This document shows positions 10,087 to 19,420 of a DNA stretch of 19,544 nt, piece after piece (the first letter of the stretch is position 1; each line of letters begins with the position of its first letter). Made by a program: the position numbers and the translations under genes. The notes under the pieces were generated by a model. It saw only the letters and a list, made by a program, of their open reading frames with translations, was not told the origin of the DNA and did not search any database. This stretch comes from Nymphaea colorata (Eukaryota > Streptophyta > Magnoliopsida > Nymphaeales > Nymphaeaceae), in the NCBI RefSeq assembly GCF_008831285.2, contig NW_022204647.1, forward strand, positions 1 to 19,544, given 5' to 3'.

Positions 10087-10263
10087 CAAGTGAATTAGGT
10101 TAACAATAGGGCACCAAATGAATCACTCAAATCTCATTCATTTTCATGCAAGCCTGTGATTTCAATCTACTAATCATTTACATGGATATAACAATAAGTC
10201 AAGTACATTCAATAAGTATGCGTGATCATATGAATCACTTAAATCTGACTCGTATTGGTACGA
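10087..10263 (-). repeat. Inverted A-B dimer in HOR3
   Basis: This inverted block is 177 bp, with left dyad arm 10020-10064. The base after its end differs from other copies (GGTACGAGTATAG where others have GGTACGACTATAG). The direct monomer upstream (m22 of the same unit) carries variants matching this block's reverse complement. Confidence 0.9.
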
Positions 10264-11744
10264 GTATAGTGCACGATGTAAAGGATTGAAGGTATCAATA
10301 CAAGTGCGATTTAAGTGATTCAATGATCACACATACTTAATTGAATGTGCTTAACTTATTGTTACATCCATGTTGCTTGATTAAGTGAACTGAAATCACA
10401 AGTTTGTATGAAATGAATGTGATTCGAGTGATTCATTTGGTGTCTTATAGTTAACCTAACGTGTTTCACATGTTATTACATCCATGATCAATGATTTAAA
10501 TAATTAAACTCACAAGTTTATATGGATATAAAGGAGACCTATGCATTAGTTTGATCCTTTCTAGTTTGTACATAAGTTGAACATGTTGTTACATCTATAA
10601 TGATCGATGCACAAGTTCACATCAATACGGTGGGATTTAAGTGATTCAATTGATCACGCATATTTAATTGAATGTACTTAACTTGTTGTTACGTTTATAT
10701 TAATGATTTAGTAATTCAAATCATAGGTTTATATGAAATGAATGGGATTCGAGTGATTCATTTGGTGTTTACAGGTAACTTAATGTGTTTCACTTGTTAT
10801 TACATACATTTGATCACTTATGTTTAATCGAGAGATTATGTGATTCATTTTTACTTGTTCTTACATACATTTGATAACTTTATTTAATTGAATGTGCGTA
10901 ACCATTTGTTACATACGTATAGAATGACTTAGTGGCTTGAAAAAGAAGTCGTTTGGAAATGAATGAGAGTCAAGTCACTATATTGGTCCCTTATAGTTAA
11001 TCTAATGTATTTCACTTGTTATTACATCTATAATGAATGATTTAAATGGTTGAAATCACAAGTTTATATGGATACAAATGGTTGAAGTCACTATATTTGT
11101 ACACGTGTAGTTAGTCCGATGAGTTGAATTTGTTGTTACATCTATAGGGAACGTTCTAAAGGATTGAAATCACATGTTCGTACGAATACAAGTGAGATTT
11201 AAGTGATTCATATAATCATGCATACTTAATTGAATGTGTTTAACTTGTTGTTACGTCTATAATAAATGATTTAGTAGATTGAATCACAAGTTTGTGTGAA
11301 ATGAATGAGATTCGAGTGATTCATTTGGTGTCTTGTAGTTAACCTATTGTGTTTCACTTGTTATTACATCTTTGATAATATTTAATGATTAAACTTACAA
11401 GTTTGTATGGATATAAGGAGACCTATGATTAGTTTGATCCTTGTAGTTAGTTCAATAAGTTGAACTAGTTCTTACATCTATGGTGATCGATGTAAGGAAT
11501 TGAAATCACAAGTTCGTATCAATACGAGTGGGATTTAGTGATTCATTTTATCACACAACGTAATTGAATGTGCTTAACTTGTTGTTACGTCTATATTAAA
11601 TGATTTAGTAGATTAAATCATAGGTTTGTATGAAATAATGATATTGGAGTGATTCATTTGGTGTCTTGTAAGTAACCTAATGTGTTTCACTTGTTATTAC
11701 ATATATTTGATACTTATATTTAATTGAGAGAGATTAAGTGATTC

Positions 11745-11760
11745 ATTTTCACTTGTATTT
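11745..11760 (+). other. Junction of 24-bp deletion in HOR4 D extension
   Basis: Other copies contain two CACTTGT strings 24 bp apart. Here only one remains and the intervening ATAATTGAT stretch is missing. This is consistent with slippage or end joining at a 7-base direct repeat. Confidence 0.8.
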
Positions 11761-12278
11761 AATTGAATGTGCGTGACCATTTCTTACTTACGTATAGAAT
11801 GACCTGTGGCTTTGATACCAGAAGTTCGTTTGGAATACATATATAATGAATGATTTAAATGATTGAAATCACATGTTCATGTGGATACAAACGCGTGTAG
11901 TTAGTCCGATGAGTTGAATTTATTGTTACAACTATAGTGCACGATCTAAATGATTGAAATCACAGTTCGTATCAATACAAGTGCGATTTAAGTGATTCAA
12001 ATGATCACACATACTTAATTGAATGTGCTTAACTTGTTGTTATATCCATATTGCTAGATTAAGTGAATTCAAATCCAAGTTTGTGTGAAAATAAATGAGA
12101 TTTGAGTGATTCATTTGGTGTCTTATAATTAACCTAATGTGTTTCACTCGTTATGACATCTATGATCAACGATTTAAACATAAAACTCACAAGTTTATAT
12201 GGATGTAAAGGAGACCTATGGATTAGTTTAGTTTGATCCTTGTAGTTTGTTCAATAAGTTGAACATGTTGTTACATCT

Positions 12279-12314
12279 CATTCATTTGTATCCATACGCA
12301 CACTAATCACTCGT
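12279..12314 (-). repeat. Micro-inversion between m17 and m18, HOR4
   Basis: Same fragment with one A lost (CACTAATCAC). The hairpin arms are 12308-12314 and 12321-12327. Confidence 0.72.
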
Positions 12315-13166
12315 CTCGATACGAGTGAGATTTAAGTGATTCATTTGATCACGCATACTTAATTGAATGTGCTTAACTTGTTGTTACGTCTATATTAAAT
12401 GATTTAGTATATTGAAATCATAGGTTTGTATGGAAATGAATGAGATTTGAGTGATTCATTTGGTGTCTTGTAGGTAACCTAATATGTTTCACTTGTTATT
12501 ACATATATTTGATCACATATATTTAATTGAGAGATTAAATGATTCATTTTCACTTGTTATTACATATATTTGATCAATATATTTAATTGAGTGTGCGTAG
12601 CCATTTGTTACATACGTATAGAATGACTTAGTGGCTTGAAATAAGAAGTTCGTTTGGAAATGAATGAGAGTCAGGTCATTAAGTTGGTCCCTTACAGTTA
12701 ATCTAGTGTATTTCACTTGTTATTACATTATAATGAATGATTTAAATGATTGAAATCGCAAGTTCATATGGATACAAATGGATCTATGCATTACTTTGAA
12801 TGCGTGTAATTAGTCCGATGAGTTGAATTTGTTGTTACATCTATAGTGAACGATCTAAAGGATTGAAATCACGCGTTCGTACCATACAAGTGAGATTTAA
12901 TGATTCATATGATCATGCATGCTTAATTGAATGTGTTTAACTTGTTGTTAATCTATATTAAATGATTTAGTAGATCGAAATCACAAGTTTGTATGAAATG
13001 AATGAGATTCGAGTGATTCATTTGGTGTCTTATGGTTTACCTAATGTGTTTCACTAGTTGTTACATTTATAATGATTCTTAATACGGATGTCCTTAACAG
13101 TGATTCATTTGGTGTCATATAGTTAACCTAATGTGTTTCACTTGTAATTTAATTGAATGTGCTTAA

Positions 13167-13344
13167 CAAGTGAATTAGGTTAACAATAGGGCACCAATGA
13201 ATCACTCAAATCTCATTCATTTTCATGCAAGCCTGTGATTTCAATCTACTAATCATTTAACATGGATATAACAATAAGTCAAGTACATTCAATAAAGTAT
13301 GCGTGATCATATGAATCACTTAAATCTGACTCGTATTGGTACGA
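13167..13344 (-). repeat. Inverted A-B dimer in HOR4
   Basis: This inverted block is 178 bp, with left dyad arm 13100-13144. The sequence follows the other copies closely, including CAAGCCTGTGATTTCAATC and CTGACTCGTATTGGTACGA. Confidence 0.9.
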
Positions 13345-13368
13345 CTATAGTGCACGATCTAAAGGATT

Positions 13369-14263
13369 GAAATTACAAGTTCGTATCAATACAAGTGCGA
13401 TTTAAGTGATTCAAATGATCACACATACTTAATTGAATGTGCTTAACTTATTGTTACATCCATGTTGCTTGATTAAGTGAACTGAATCACAAGTTTGTAT
13501 GAAATGAATGTGATTCGAGTGATTCATTTGGTGTCTTATAGTTAACCTAACGTGTTTCACATGTTATTACATCCATGATCAATGATTTAAATAATTAAAA
13601 CTCACAAGTTTATATGGATATAAAGGAGACCTATGCATTAGTTTGATCCTTTCTAGTTTGTACGATAAGTTGAACATGTTGTTACATCTATAGTGATCGA
13701 TGCACAAGTTCACATCAATACGAGTGGGATTTAAGTGATTCAATTGATCACGCATATTTAATTGAATGTACTTAACTTGTTGTTACGTTTATATTAAATG
13801 ATTTAGTAAATTCAAATCATAGGTTTATATGAAATGAATGGGATTCGAGTGATTCATTTGGTGTCTTACAGGTAACTTAATGTGTTTCACTTGTTATTAC
13901 ATACATTTGATCACTTATGTTTAATCGAGAGATTATGTGATTCATTTTTACTTGTTCTTACATACATTTGATAACTTATATTTAATTGAATGTGCGTAAC
14001 CATTTGTTACATACGTATAGAATGACTTAGTGGCTTGAAAAAAGAAGTCCGTTTGGAAATGAATGAGAGTCAAGTCACTATATTGGTCCTTATAGTTAAT
14101 CTAATGTATTTCACTTGTTATTACATCTATAATGAATGATTTAAATGGTTGAAATCACAAGTTTATATGGATACAATGGTTGAAGTCACTATATTTGTAC
14201 ACGTGTAGTTAGTCCGATGAGTTGAATTTGTTGTTACATCTATAGGGAACGTTCTAAAGGATT
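13369..14263 (+). repeat. Module I, type copy (m1-m7)
   Basis: The seven pieces are m1 (A) 13369-13483, m2 (B) 13484-13596, m3 (C) 13597-13702, m4 (A) 13703-13812, m5 (B plus D) 13813-14035, m6 (B'') 14036-14150 and m7 (C'') 14151-14263. The order A-B-C-A-B+D-B''-C'' defines the module. Module I diagnostics are TGTTGCTTGATTAAGTG at the end of m1, TCCTTTCTAGTTTGTACG in m3, GTCCGTTTGG in m6 and the palindrome TACACGTGTA with AACGTTCTAAAGG in m7. The m3/m4 join has lost about 8-10 bases against other C/A joins. Confidence 0.85.
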
Positions 14264-14378
14264 GAAATCACATGTTCGTACGAATACAAGTGAGATTTAA
14301 GTGATTCATATAATCATGCATACTTAATTGAATGTGTTTAACTTGTTGTTACGTCTATAATAAATGATTTAGTAGATT
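14264..14378 (+). repeat. A-type satellite monomer, representative (m8)
   Basis: This is a 115-bp monomer opening with GAAATCACATGTTCGTACGA and closing with ATTTAGTAGATT. A-type features are CAAGTGAGATTTAAGTGATT, a CATACTTAATTGAATGTG core and CTTGTTGTTACGTCTAT. A and B share GAAATCACAAGTTYGTAT at the start, AGTGATTCAT in the middle and the TTRTTAC-TCTAT box with ATGATTTARWWGATT at the end. This shows common ancestry of the two types. Confidence 0.85.
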
Positions 14379-14492
14379 GAAATCACAAGTTTGTGCGAAA
14401 TGAATGAGATTCGAGTGATTCATTTGGTGTCTTGTAGTTAACCTATTGTGTTTCACTTGTTATTACATCTTTGATCAATGATTTAAATGATT
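14379..14492 (+). repeat. B-type satellite monomer, representative (m9)
   Basis: This is a 114-bp monomer. It is distinguished from A by GAAATGAATGAGATTCGAG and by CATTTGGTGTCTTGTAGTTA, followed by the CTATTGTGTTTCACTTGTTA region. The HpaI-like palindrome GTTAAC recurs in most B monomers of the array. The 3' end (GATCAATGATTTAAATGATT) aligns with the A end. Confidence 0.85.
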
Positions 14493-14606
14493 AAAACTTA
14501 CAAGTTTGTATGGATATAAAGGAGACCTATGCATTAGTTTGATCCTTGTAGTTAGTTCAATAAGTTGAACTAGTTCTTACATCTATGGTGATCGATGTAA
14601 GGAATT
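14493..14606 (+). repeat. C-type satellite monomer, representative (m10)
   Basis: This is a 114-bp monomer. It opens AAAACTTACAAGTTTGTATG and contains GATATAAAGGAGACCTATGC and CAATAAGTTGAACTAGTTC, then the shared TTACATCTAT box and GATCGATGTAAGGAATT. C is the most diverged type in its middle third but keeps the register of A and B. Consensus A, B and C monomers each count to 115 bases, so an A-B-C trimer is about 345 bp. Confidence 0.83.
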
Positions 14607-14813
14607 GAAATCACAAGTTCGTATCAATACGAGTGGGATTTAAGTGATTCATTTTATCACACATACGTAATTGAATGTGCTTAACTTGTTGTTACGTCTA
14701 TATTAAATGATTTAGTAGATTAAATCATAGGTTTGTATGAAAATGAATGATATTGGAGTGATTCATTTGGTGTCTTGTAAGTAACCTAATGTGTTTCACT
14801 TGTTATTACATAT

Positions 14814-14946
14814 ATTTGATCACTTATATTTAATTGAGAGATTAAGTGATTCATTTTCACTTGTTATTACATATAATTGATCACTTGTATTTAATTGAAT
14901 GTGCGTGACCATTTCTTACTTACGTATAGAATGACCTAGTGGCTTT
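14814..14946 (+). repeat. D extension of a B monomer (in m12)
   Basis: This AT-rich stretch of about 130 bp is appended to the B monomer of each module. Its second part (from about 14,874, ATAATTGATCACTTGTATTT onward) aligns in order with the 3' part of an A monomer: TTGATCAC, TTAATTGAATGTG, then TTAC and ATGAC-TAGTGGCTT for ATGATTTAGTAGATT. The first part (TGATCACTTATATTTAATTG, then GATTAAGTGATTCATTTTCA) looks like fused A and B fragments. I infer that D arose from rearranged A/B pieces rather than foreign DNA. Equivalent stretches occur once per module, for example near 13,906 and 6,427. Confidence 0.7.
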
Positions 14947-15415
14947 GATACCAGAAGTTCGTTTGGAATACATATATAATGAATGATTTAAATGATTGAA
15001 ATCACATGTTCATGTGGATACAAACGCGTGTAGTTAGTCCGATGAGTTGAATTTATTGTTACAACTATAGTGCACGATCTAAATGATTGAAATCACAAGT
15101 TCGTATCAATACAAGTGCGATTTAAGTGATTCAAATGATCACACATACTTAATTGAATGTGCTTAACTTGTTGTTACATCCATATTGCTAGATTAAGTGA
15201 ATTCAAATCACAAGTTTGTGTGAAAATAAATGAGATTTGAGTGATTCATTTGGTGTCTTATAATTAACCTAATGTGTTTCACTCGTTATGACATCTATGA
15301 TCAACGATTTAAACGATAAAAACTCACAAGTTTATATGGATGTAAAGGAGACCTATGGATTAGTTTAGTTTGATCCTTGTAGTTTGTTCAATAAGTTGAA
15401 CATGTTGTTACATCT

Positions 15416-15451
15416 CATTCATTTGTATCCATACGCACACTAAATCATCGT
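15416..15451 (-). repeat. Micro-inversion between m17 and m18, HOR5 first copy
   Basis: Same fragment with the stem altered to CATCGT and the loop reduced from CTCGAT to CTCAT. The loop change is shared with the duplicate at 17112-17147. Confidence 0.7.
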
Positions 15452-15900
15452 CTCATACGAGTGAGATTTAAGTGATTCATTTGATCACGCATACTTAATT
15501 GAATGTGCTTAACTTGTTGTTACGTCTATATTAAATGATTTAGTATATTGAAATCATAGGTTTGTATGGAAATGAATGAGATTTGAGTGATTCATTTGGT
15601 GTCTTGTAGGTAACCTAATATGTTTCACTTGTTATTACATATATTTGATCACATATATTTAATTGAGAGATTAAATGATTCATTTTCACTTGTTATTACA
15701 TATATTTGATCAATATATTTAATTGAGTGTGCGTAGCCATTTGTTACATACGTATAGAATGACTTAGTGGCTTGAAATAAGAAGTTCGTTTGGAAATGAA
15801 TGAGAGTCAGTCATTAAGTTGGTCCTTAAGTTAATCTAGTGTATTTCACTTGTTATTACATCTATAATGAATGATTTAAATGATTGAATCCAAGTTATAT

Positions 15901-15988
15901 GGATACAAATGGATATGCATTATTTGTACGTGTATTAGTCCGATGAGTTGAATTTGTTGTTACATCTATAGGAACGTTCTAAAGGATT
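15901..15988 (+). other. Hybrid m21/m7 monomer: out-of-register recombination junction
   Basis: Up to about 15,922 the sequence follows m21 (GGATATGCATTA, compare GGGATCTATGCATTAC). From about 15,923 it follows m7 (TTTGTACGTGTA, compare TTTGTACACGTGTAG), then AGGAACGTTCTAAAGG and CACATGTTCGTAC, which are module I and m8 diagnostics. The switch occurs between equivalent positions of two C'' monomers, as expected for unequal crossover between modules III and I. A misjoin in assembly would look the same. Confidence 0.85.
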
Positions 15989-17111
15989 GAATCACATGTT
16001 CGTACAATACAAGTGAGATTTAATGATTATATCATGCATACTTAATTGAATGTGTTTAACTTGTTGTTACGTCTATAATAATGATTTAGTAGATTGAAAT
16101 CACAAGTTTGTGGAAATGAATGAGATTCGAGTGATTCATTTGGTGTCTTGTAGTTAACCTATTGTGTTTCACTTGTTATTACATCTTTGATCATGATTTA
16201 AATGATTAAAACTTACAAGTTTGTATGGATATAAAGGAGACCTATGCATTAGTTTGATCCTTGTAGTTAGTTCATAAGTTGAACTAGTTCTTACATCTAT
16301 GGTGATCGATGTAAGGATTGAATCACAAGTTCGTATCAATACGAGTGGGATTTAAGTGATTCATTTTATCACATACGTAATTGAATGTGCTTAACTTGTT
16401 GTTACGTCTATATTAAATGATTTAGTAGATTAAATCATAGGTTTGTATGAAATGAATGATATTGGAGTGATTCATTTGGTGTCTTGTAAGTAACCTAATG
16501 TGTTTCACTTGTTATTACATATATTTGATCACTTATATTTAATTGAGAGATTAAGTGATTCATTTTCACTTGTTATTACATATAATTGATCACTTGTATT
16601 TAATTGAATGTGCGTGACCATTTCTTACTTACGTATAGAATGACTAGTGGCTTTGATACCAGAAGTTCGTTTGGATACATATATAATGAATGATTTAATG
16701 ATTGAATCACATGTTCATGTGGATACAAACGCGTGTAGTTAGTCCGATGAGTTGATTTATTGTTACAACTATAGTGCCGATCTAAATGATTGAATCACAA
16801 GTTCGTATCAATACAAGTGCGATTTAAGTGATTCAATGATCAACATACTTAATTGAATGTGCTTAACTTGTTGTTACATCATATTGCTAGATTAAGTGAA
16901 TTCAATCACAAGTTTGTGTGAAAATAAATGAGATTTGAGTGATTCATTTGGTGTCTTATAATTAACCTAATGTGTTTCACTCGTTATGACATCTATGATC
17001 AACGATTTAAACGATAAAACTCACAAGTTTATATGGATGTAAAGGAGACCTATGGATTAGTTTAGTTTGATCCTTGTAGTTTGTTCAATAGTTGAACATG
17101 TTGTTACATCT

Positions 17112-17147
17112 CATTCATTTGTATCCATACGCACACTAATCACTCGT
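17112..17147 (-). repeat. Micro-inversion between m17 and m18, HOR5 second copy
   Basis: Same fragment with the stem CACTCGT intact and the CTCAT loop shared with the first HOR5 copy. This fits the tandem duplication of this stretch. Confidence 0.7.
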
Positions 17148-17299
17148 CTCATACGAGTGAGATTTAAGTGATTCATTTGATCACGCATACTTAATTGAAT
17201 GTGCTTAACTTGTTGTTACGTCTATATTAAATGATTTAGTATATTGAATCATAGGTTTGTATGGAAATGAATGAGATTTGAGTGATTATTTGGTGTCTT

Positions 17300-19420
17300 G
17301 TAGGTAACTAATATGTTTCACTTGTTATTATATATTTGATCAATATATTTAATTGAGAGATTAATGATTCATTTTCACTTGTTATTACATTATTTGATCA
17401 TATATTTAATTGAGTGTGCGTAGCATTTGTTACATACGTATAGAATGACTTAGTGGCTTGAATAAGAAGTTCGTTTGGAATGAATGGAGTCAGGTCATTA
17501 AGTTGGTCCTTACAGTTAATTGTGTATTTCACTTGTTATTACATCTATGAATGATTTAATGATTGAATCGCAGTTCATATGGATACAATGGGATCTATGC
17601 ATTACTTTGAATGCGTGTATTAGTCCGATGAGTTGAATTTGTTGTTACATCTATAGTGAACGATCTAAGGATTGAATCACGCGTTCGTACCATACAGTGA
17701 GATTTAATGATTCATATGATCATGCATGCTTATTGAATGTGTTTAACTTGTTGTTACATCTATATTAAATGATTTAGTAGATCGAAATCAAGTTTGTATG
17801 AAATGAATGAGTTCGAGTGATTCATTTGGTGTCTTATGGTTTACTAATGTGTTTCATAGTTGTTAATTTTAATGTTCTTAATACGGATGTCCTTAAAGTG
17901 ATTCATTTGGTGTCATATAGTTAACCTAATGTGTTTCACTTGTATTTATTGAATGTGCTTACAAGTGATTAGGTTACATAGGGCACCAATGAATCACTCA
18001 ATCTCATTCATTTTCATGCAGCCTGTGATTTCAATTACTAATCATTTAATGGATTAACATAGTCAGTACATTCAATAAGTATGCGTGTCATATGATCACT
18101 TAAATCTGACTCGTATTGGTACGACTATAGTGCACGATCTAAGGATTGAATTACAGTTCGTATCATACAGTGCGATTTAAGTGATTCAATGATCACATAC
18201 TTATTGAATGTGCTTACTTATTGTTACTCCATGTTGCTTGATTAAGTGAACTGAATCACAGTTTGTATGAAATGAATGTGATTCGAGTGATTCATTTGGT
18301 GTCTTATAGTTAACTACGTGTTTCATGTTTTAATCATGATCATGATTTAATATTAAACTCACAAGTTTATTGGATATAAAGGGACTATGCATTAGTTTGA
18401 TCTTTCTAGTTTGTACGATAGTTGAACATGTTGTTAATCTATAGTGATCGATGCACAGTTCATCATACGAGTGGATTTAAGTGATTCATTGATCACGCTA
18501 TTTATTGAATGTACTTAATTGTTGTTAGTTTATATTAATGATTTAGTAATTCAATCATAGGTTTATTGAAATGATGGGATTCGAGTGTTCATTTGGTGTT
18601 TACAGGTACTTAATGTGTTTCACTTGTTATTACATACATTTGATCACTTATGTTTAATCGAGAGATTATGTGATTCATTTTTACTTGTTCTTATACATTT
18701 GTACTTATATTTAATTGAATGTGCGTAACCATTTTTAATACGTATAGATGACTTAGTGGCTTGAAAAGAAGTCCGTTTGGAAATGATGAGAGTCAAGTCA
18801 TATATTGGTCCCTTATAGTTAATCTAATGTATTTACTTGTTATTACATCTATATGAATGATTTAATGGTTGAATCACAAGTTTATATGGATACATGGTTG
18901 AAGTCACTATATTTGTAACGTGTAGTTTGTCCGATGAGTTGATTTGTTGTTACATCTATAGGGACGTTCTAAGGATTGAATCATGTTGTACGATACAGTG
19001 AGATTTAGTGATTCATATCATGCTATTAATTGATGTGTTTAATTGTTGTTACGTCTATATAATGATTTAGTAGATTGAATCACAGTTTGTGCGAAATGAT
19101 GAGTTCGGTGATTCATTTGGTGTCTTGTAGTTAACTATTGTGTTTCATTGTTATTATTTTGTCATGATTTAATGATTAAATTACAGTTTGTATGGATAAA
19201 GGAGACTATGATTAGTTTGATCCTTGTAGTTAGTTCATAAGTTGAACTAGTTTTAATCTATGGTGATCGATGTAAGGATTGAATCAAGTTCGTATCATAG
19301 GTGGATTTAAGTATTTTGTTACTAGTATGATGTGCTTATTGTTGTTACGTCTATATTAATGATTTAGTAGATTAATCATAGGTTTGTATGAAATGATGAT
19401 ATTGGAGTGATTCATTTGGT
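17300..19420. other. Zone of dense single-base losses (probable consensus error)
   Basis: Across this stretch many short homopolymer runs and some other bases are shortened by one against earlier copies: GAATC for GAAATC, CAGTT for CAAGTT, TTTAATG for TTTAAATG. Matched intervals shrink: m1 start to m8 start is 895 bp in HOR5 and 830 bp in HOR6. Two D-type stretches (about 18,605-18,690 and 19,425-19,544) stay intact. A milder version occurs at about 6,580-7,310 and 15,800-16,100. Confidence 0.75.
17962..18124 (-). repeat. Inverted A-B dimer in HOR5, eroded
   Basis: This inverted block is reduced to 163 bp by scattered small losses (for example GGTTACATAGGGCACC for GGTTAACAATAGGGCACC). The left dyad arm is 17898-17942. 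It lies in the zone where such losses are dense across all monomers. Confidence 0.87.

Larger units (their letters stand above)
7281..10287 (+). repeat. HOR3, higher-order repeat, 3007 bp, with lost m15 and a conversion-like tract
   Basis: Module I is 7281-8172, module II 8173-8992, module III 8993-9786 and the tail with inverted block 9787-10287. Module III is only 794 bp because its first A monomer (m15) is absent: the end of m14 (GATCTAAATGATT) runs straight into m16 (CACAAGTTTGTGTGAAA). In the tail, the direct A monomer m22 carries variants otherwise typical of the reverse complement of the inverted block. That tract is listed separately. Confidence 0.92.
10288..13368 (+). repeat. HOR4, higher-order repeat, 3081 bp, near-complete reference unit
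   Basis: Module I is 10288-11165 (878 bp), module II 11166-11955 (790 bp), module III 11956-12864 (909 bp) and the tail with inverted block 12865-13368 (504 bp). All expected monomers are present. Local departures are a 10-base loss at the start of m1 (GGATTGAAGGTATCAATAC) and a 24-bp loss near 11750-11756 in the D part of m12, between two CACTTGT repeats. This unit is the best single representative of the full-length HOR. Confidence 0.93.
14264..15088 (+). repeat. Module II, type copy (m8-m14)
   Basis: The pieces are m8 (A) 14264-14378, m9 (B) 14379-14492, m10 (C) 14493-14606, m11 (A) 14607-14721, m12 (B plus D) 14722-14946, a truncated m13 (B'') 14947-14997 of only 51 bp and a shortened m14 (C'') 14998-15088 of 91 bp. 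The truncation TTTGGAATACATATATAATG in m13 occurs in every unit that contains module II, so it predates amplification of the HOR. Other diagnostics are CACATGTTCGTACGAATAC in m8, GTGACCATTTCTTACTTACG in D and AAACGCGTGTAG in m14. Confidence 0.85.
14264..17673 (+). repeat. Tandem duplication of m8-m21 within HOR5
   Basis: The block m8-m21 occurs twice, starting at 14264 and at 15989, an offset of 1725 bp. Both copies run in the same order through module II and module III diagnostics (GTGACCATTTC in D, then GACCTATGGATTAGTTTAG, then GTGTGCGTAGCC). The first copy ends in a hybrid monomer, the second in a normal m21. No other unit in the window has this duplication. Confidence 0.92.
13369..18147 (+). 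repeat. HOR5, enlarged higher-order repeat, 4779 bp (m8-m21 duplicated)
   Basis: Module I is 13369-14263 and module II 14264-15088. A module 15089-15988 begins as module III and ends as module I. A second module II follows at 15989-16791, a second module III at 16792-17673, and the tail with inverted block at 17674-18147. The module II starts are 1725 bp apart, so 14 monomers (m8 to m21) occur twice. The hybrid monomer at the join lies near 15,901-15,988. Single-base losses are frequent from about 15,800 and severe after about 17,300. Confidence 0.92.

Noticed and set aside
12513-12716. Minus-strand open frame of 67 codons in HOR4
   Set aside because: It is the repeat counterpart of 3513-3716. 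Two of seven copies staying open by chance is not evidence of coding.
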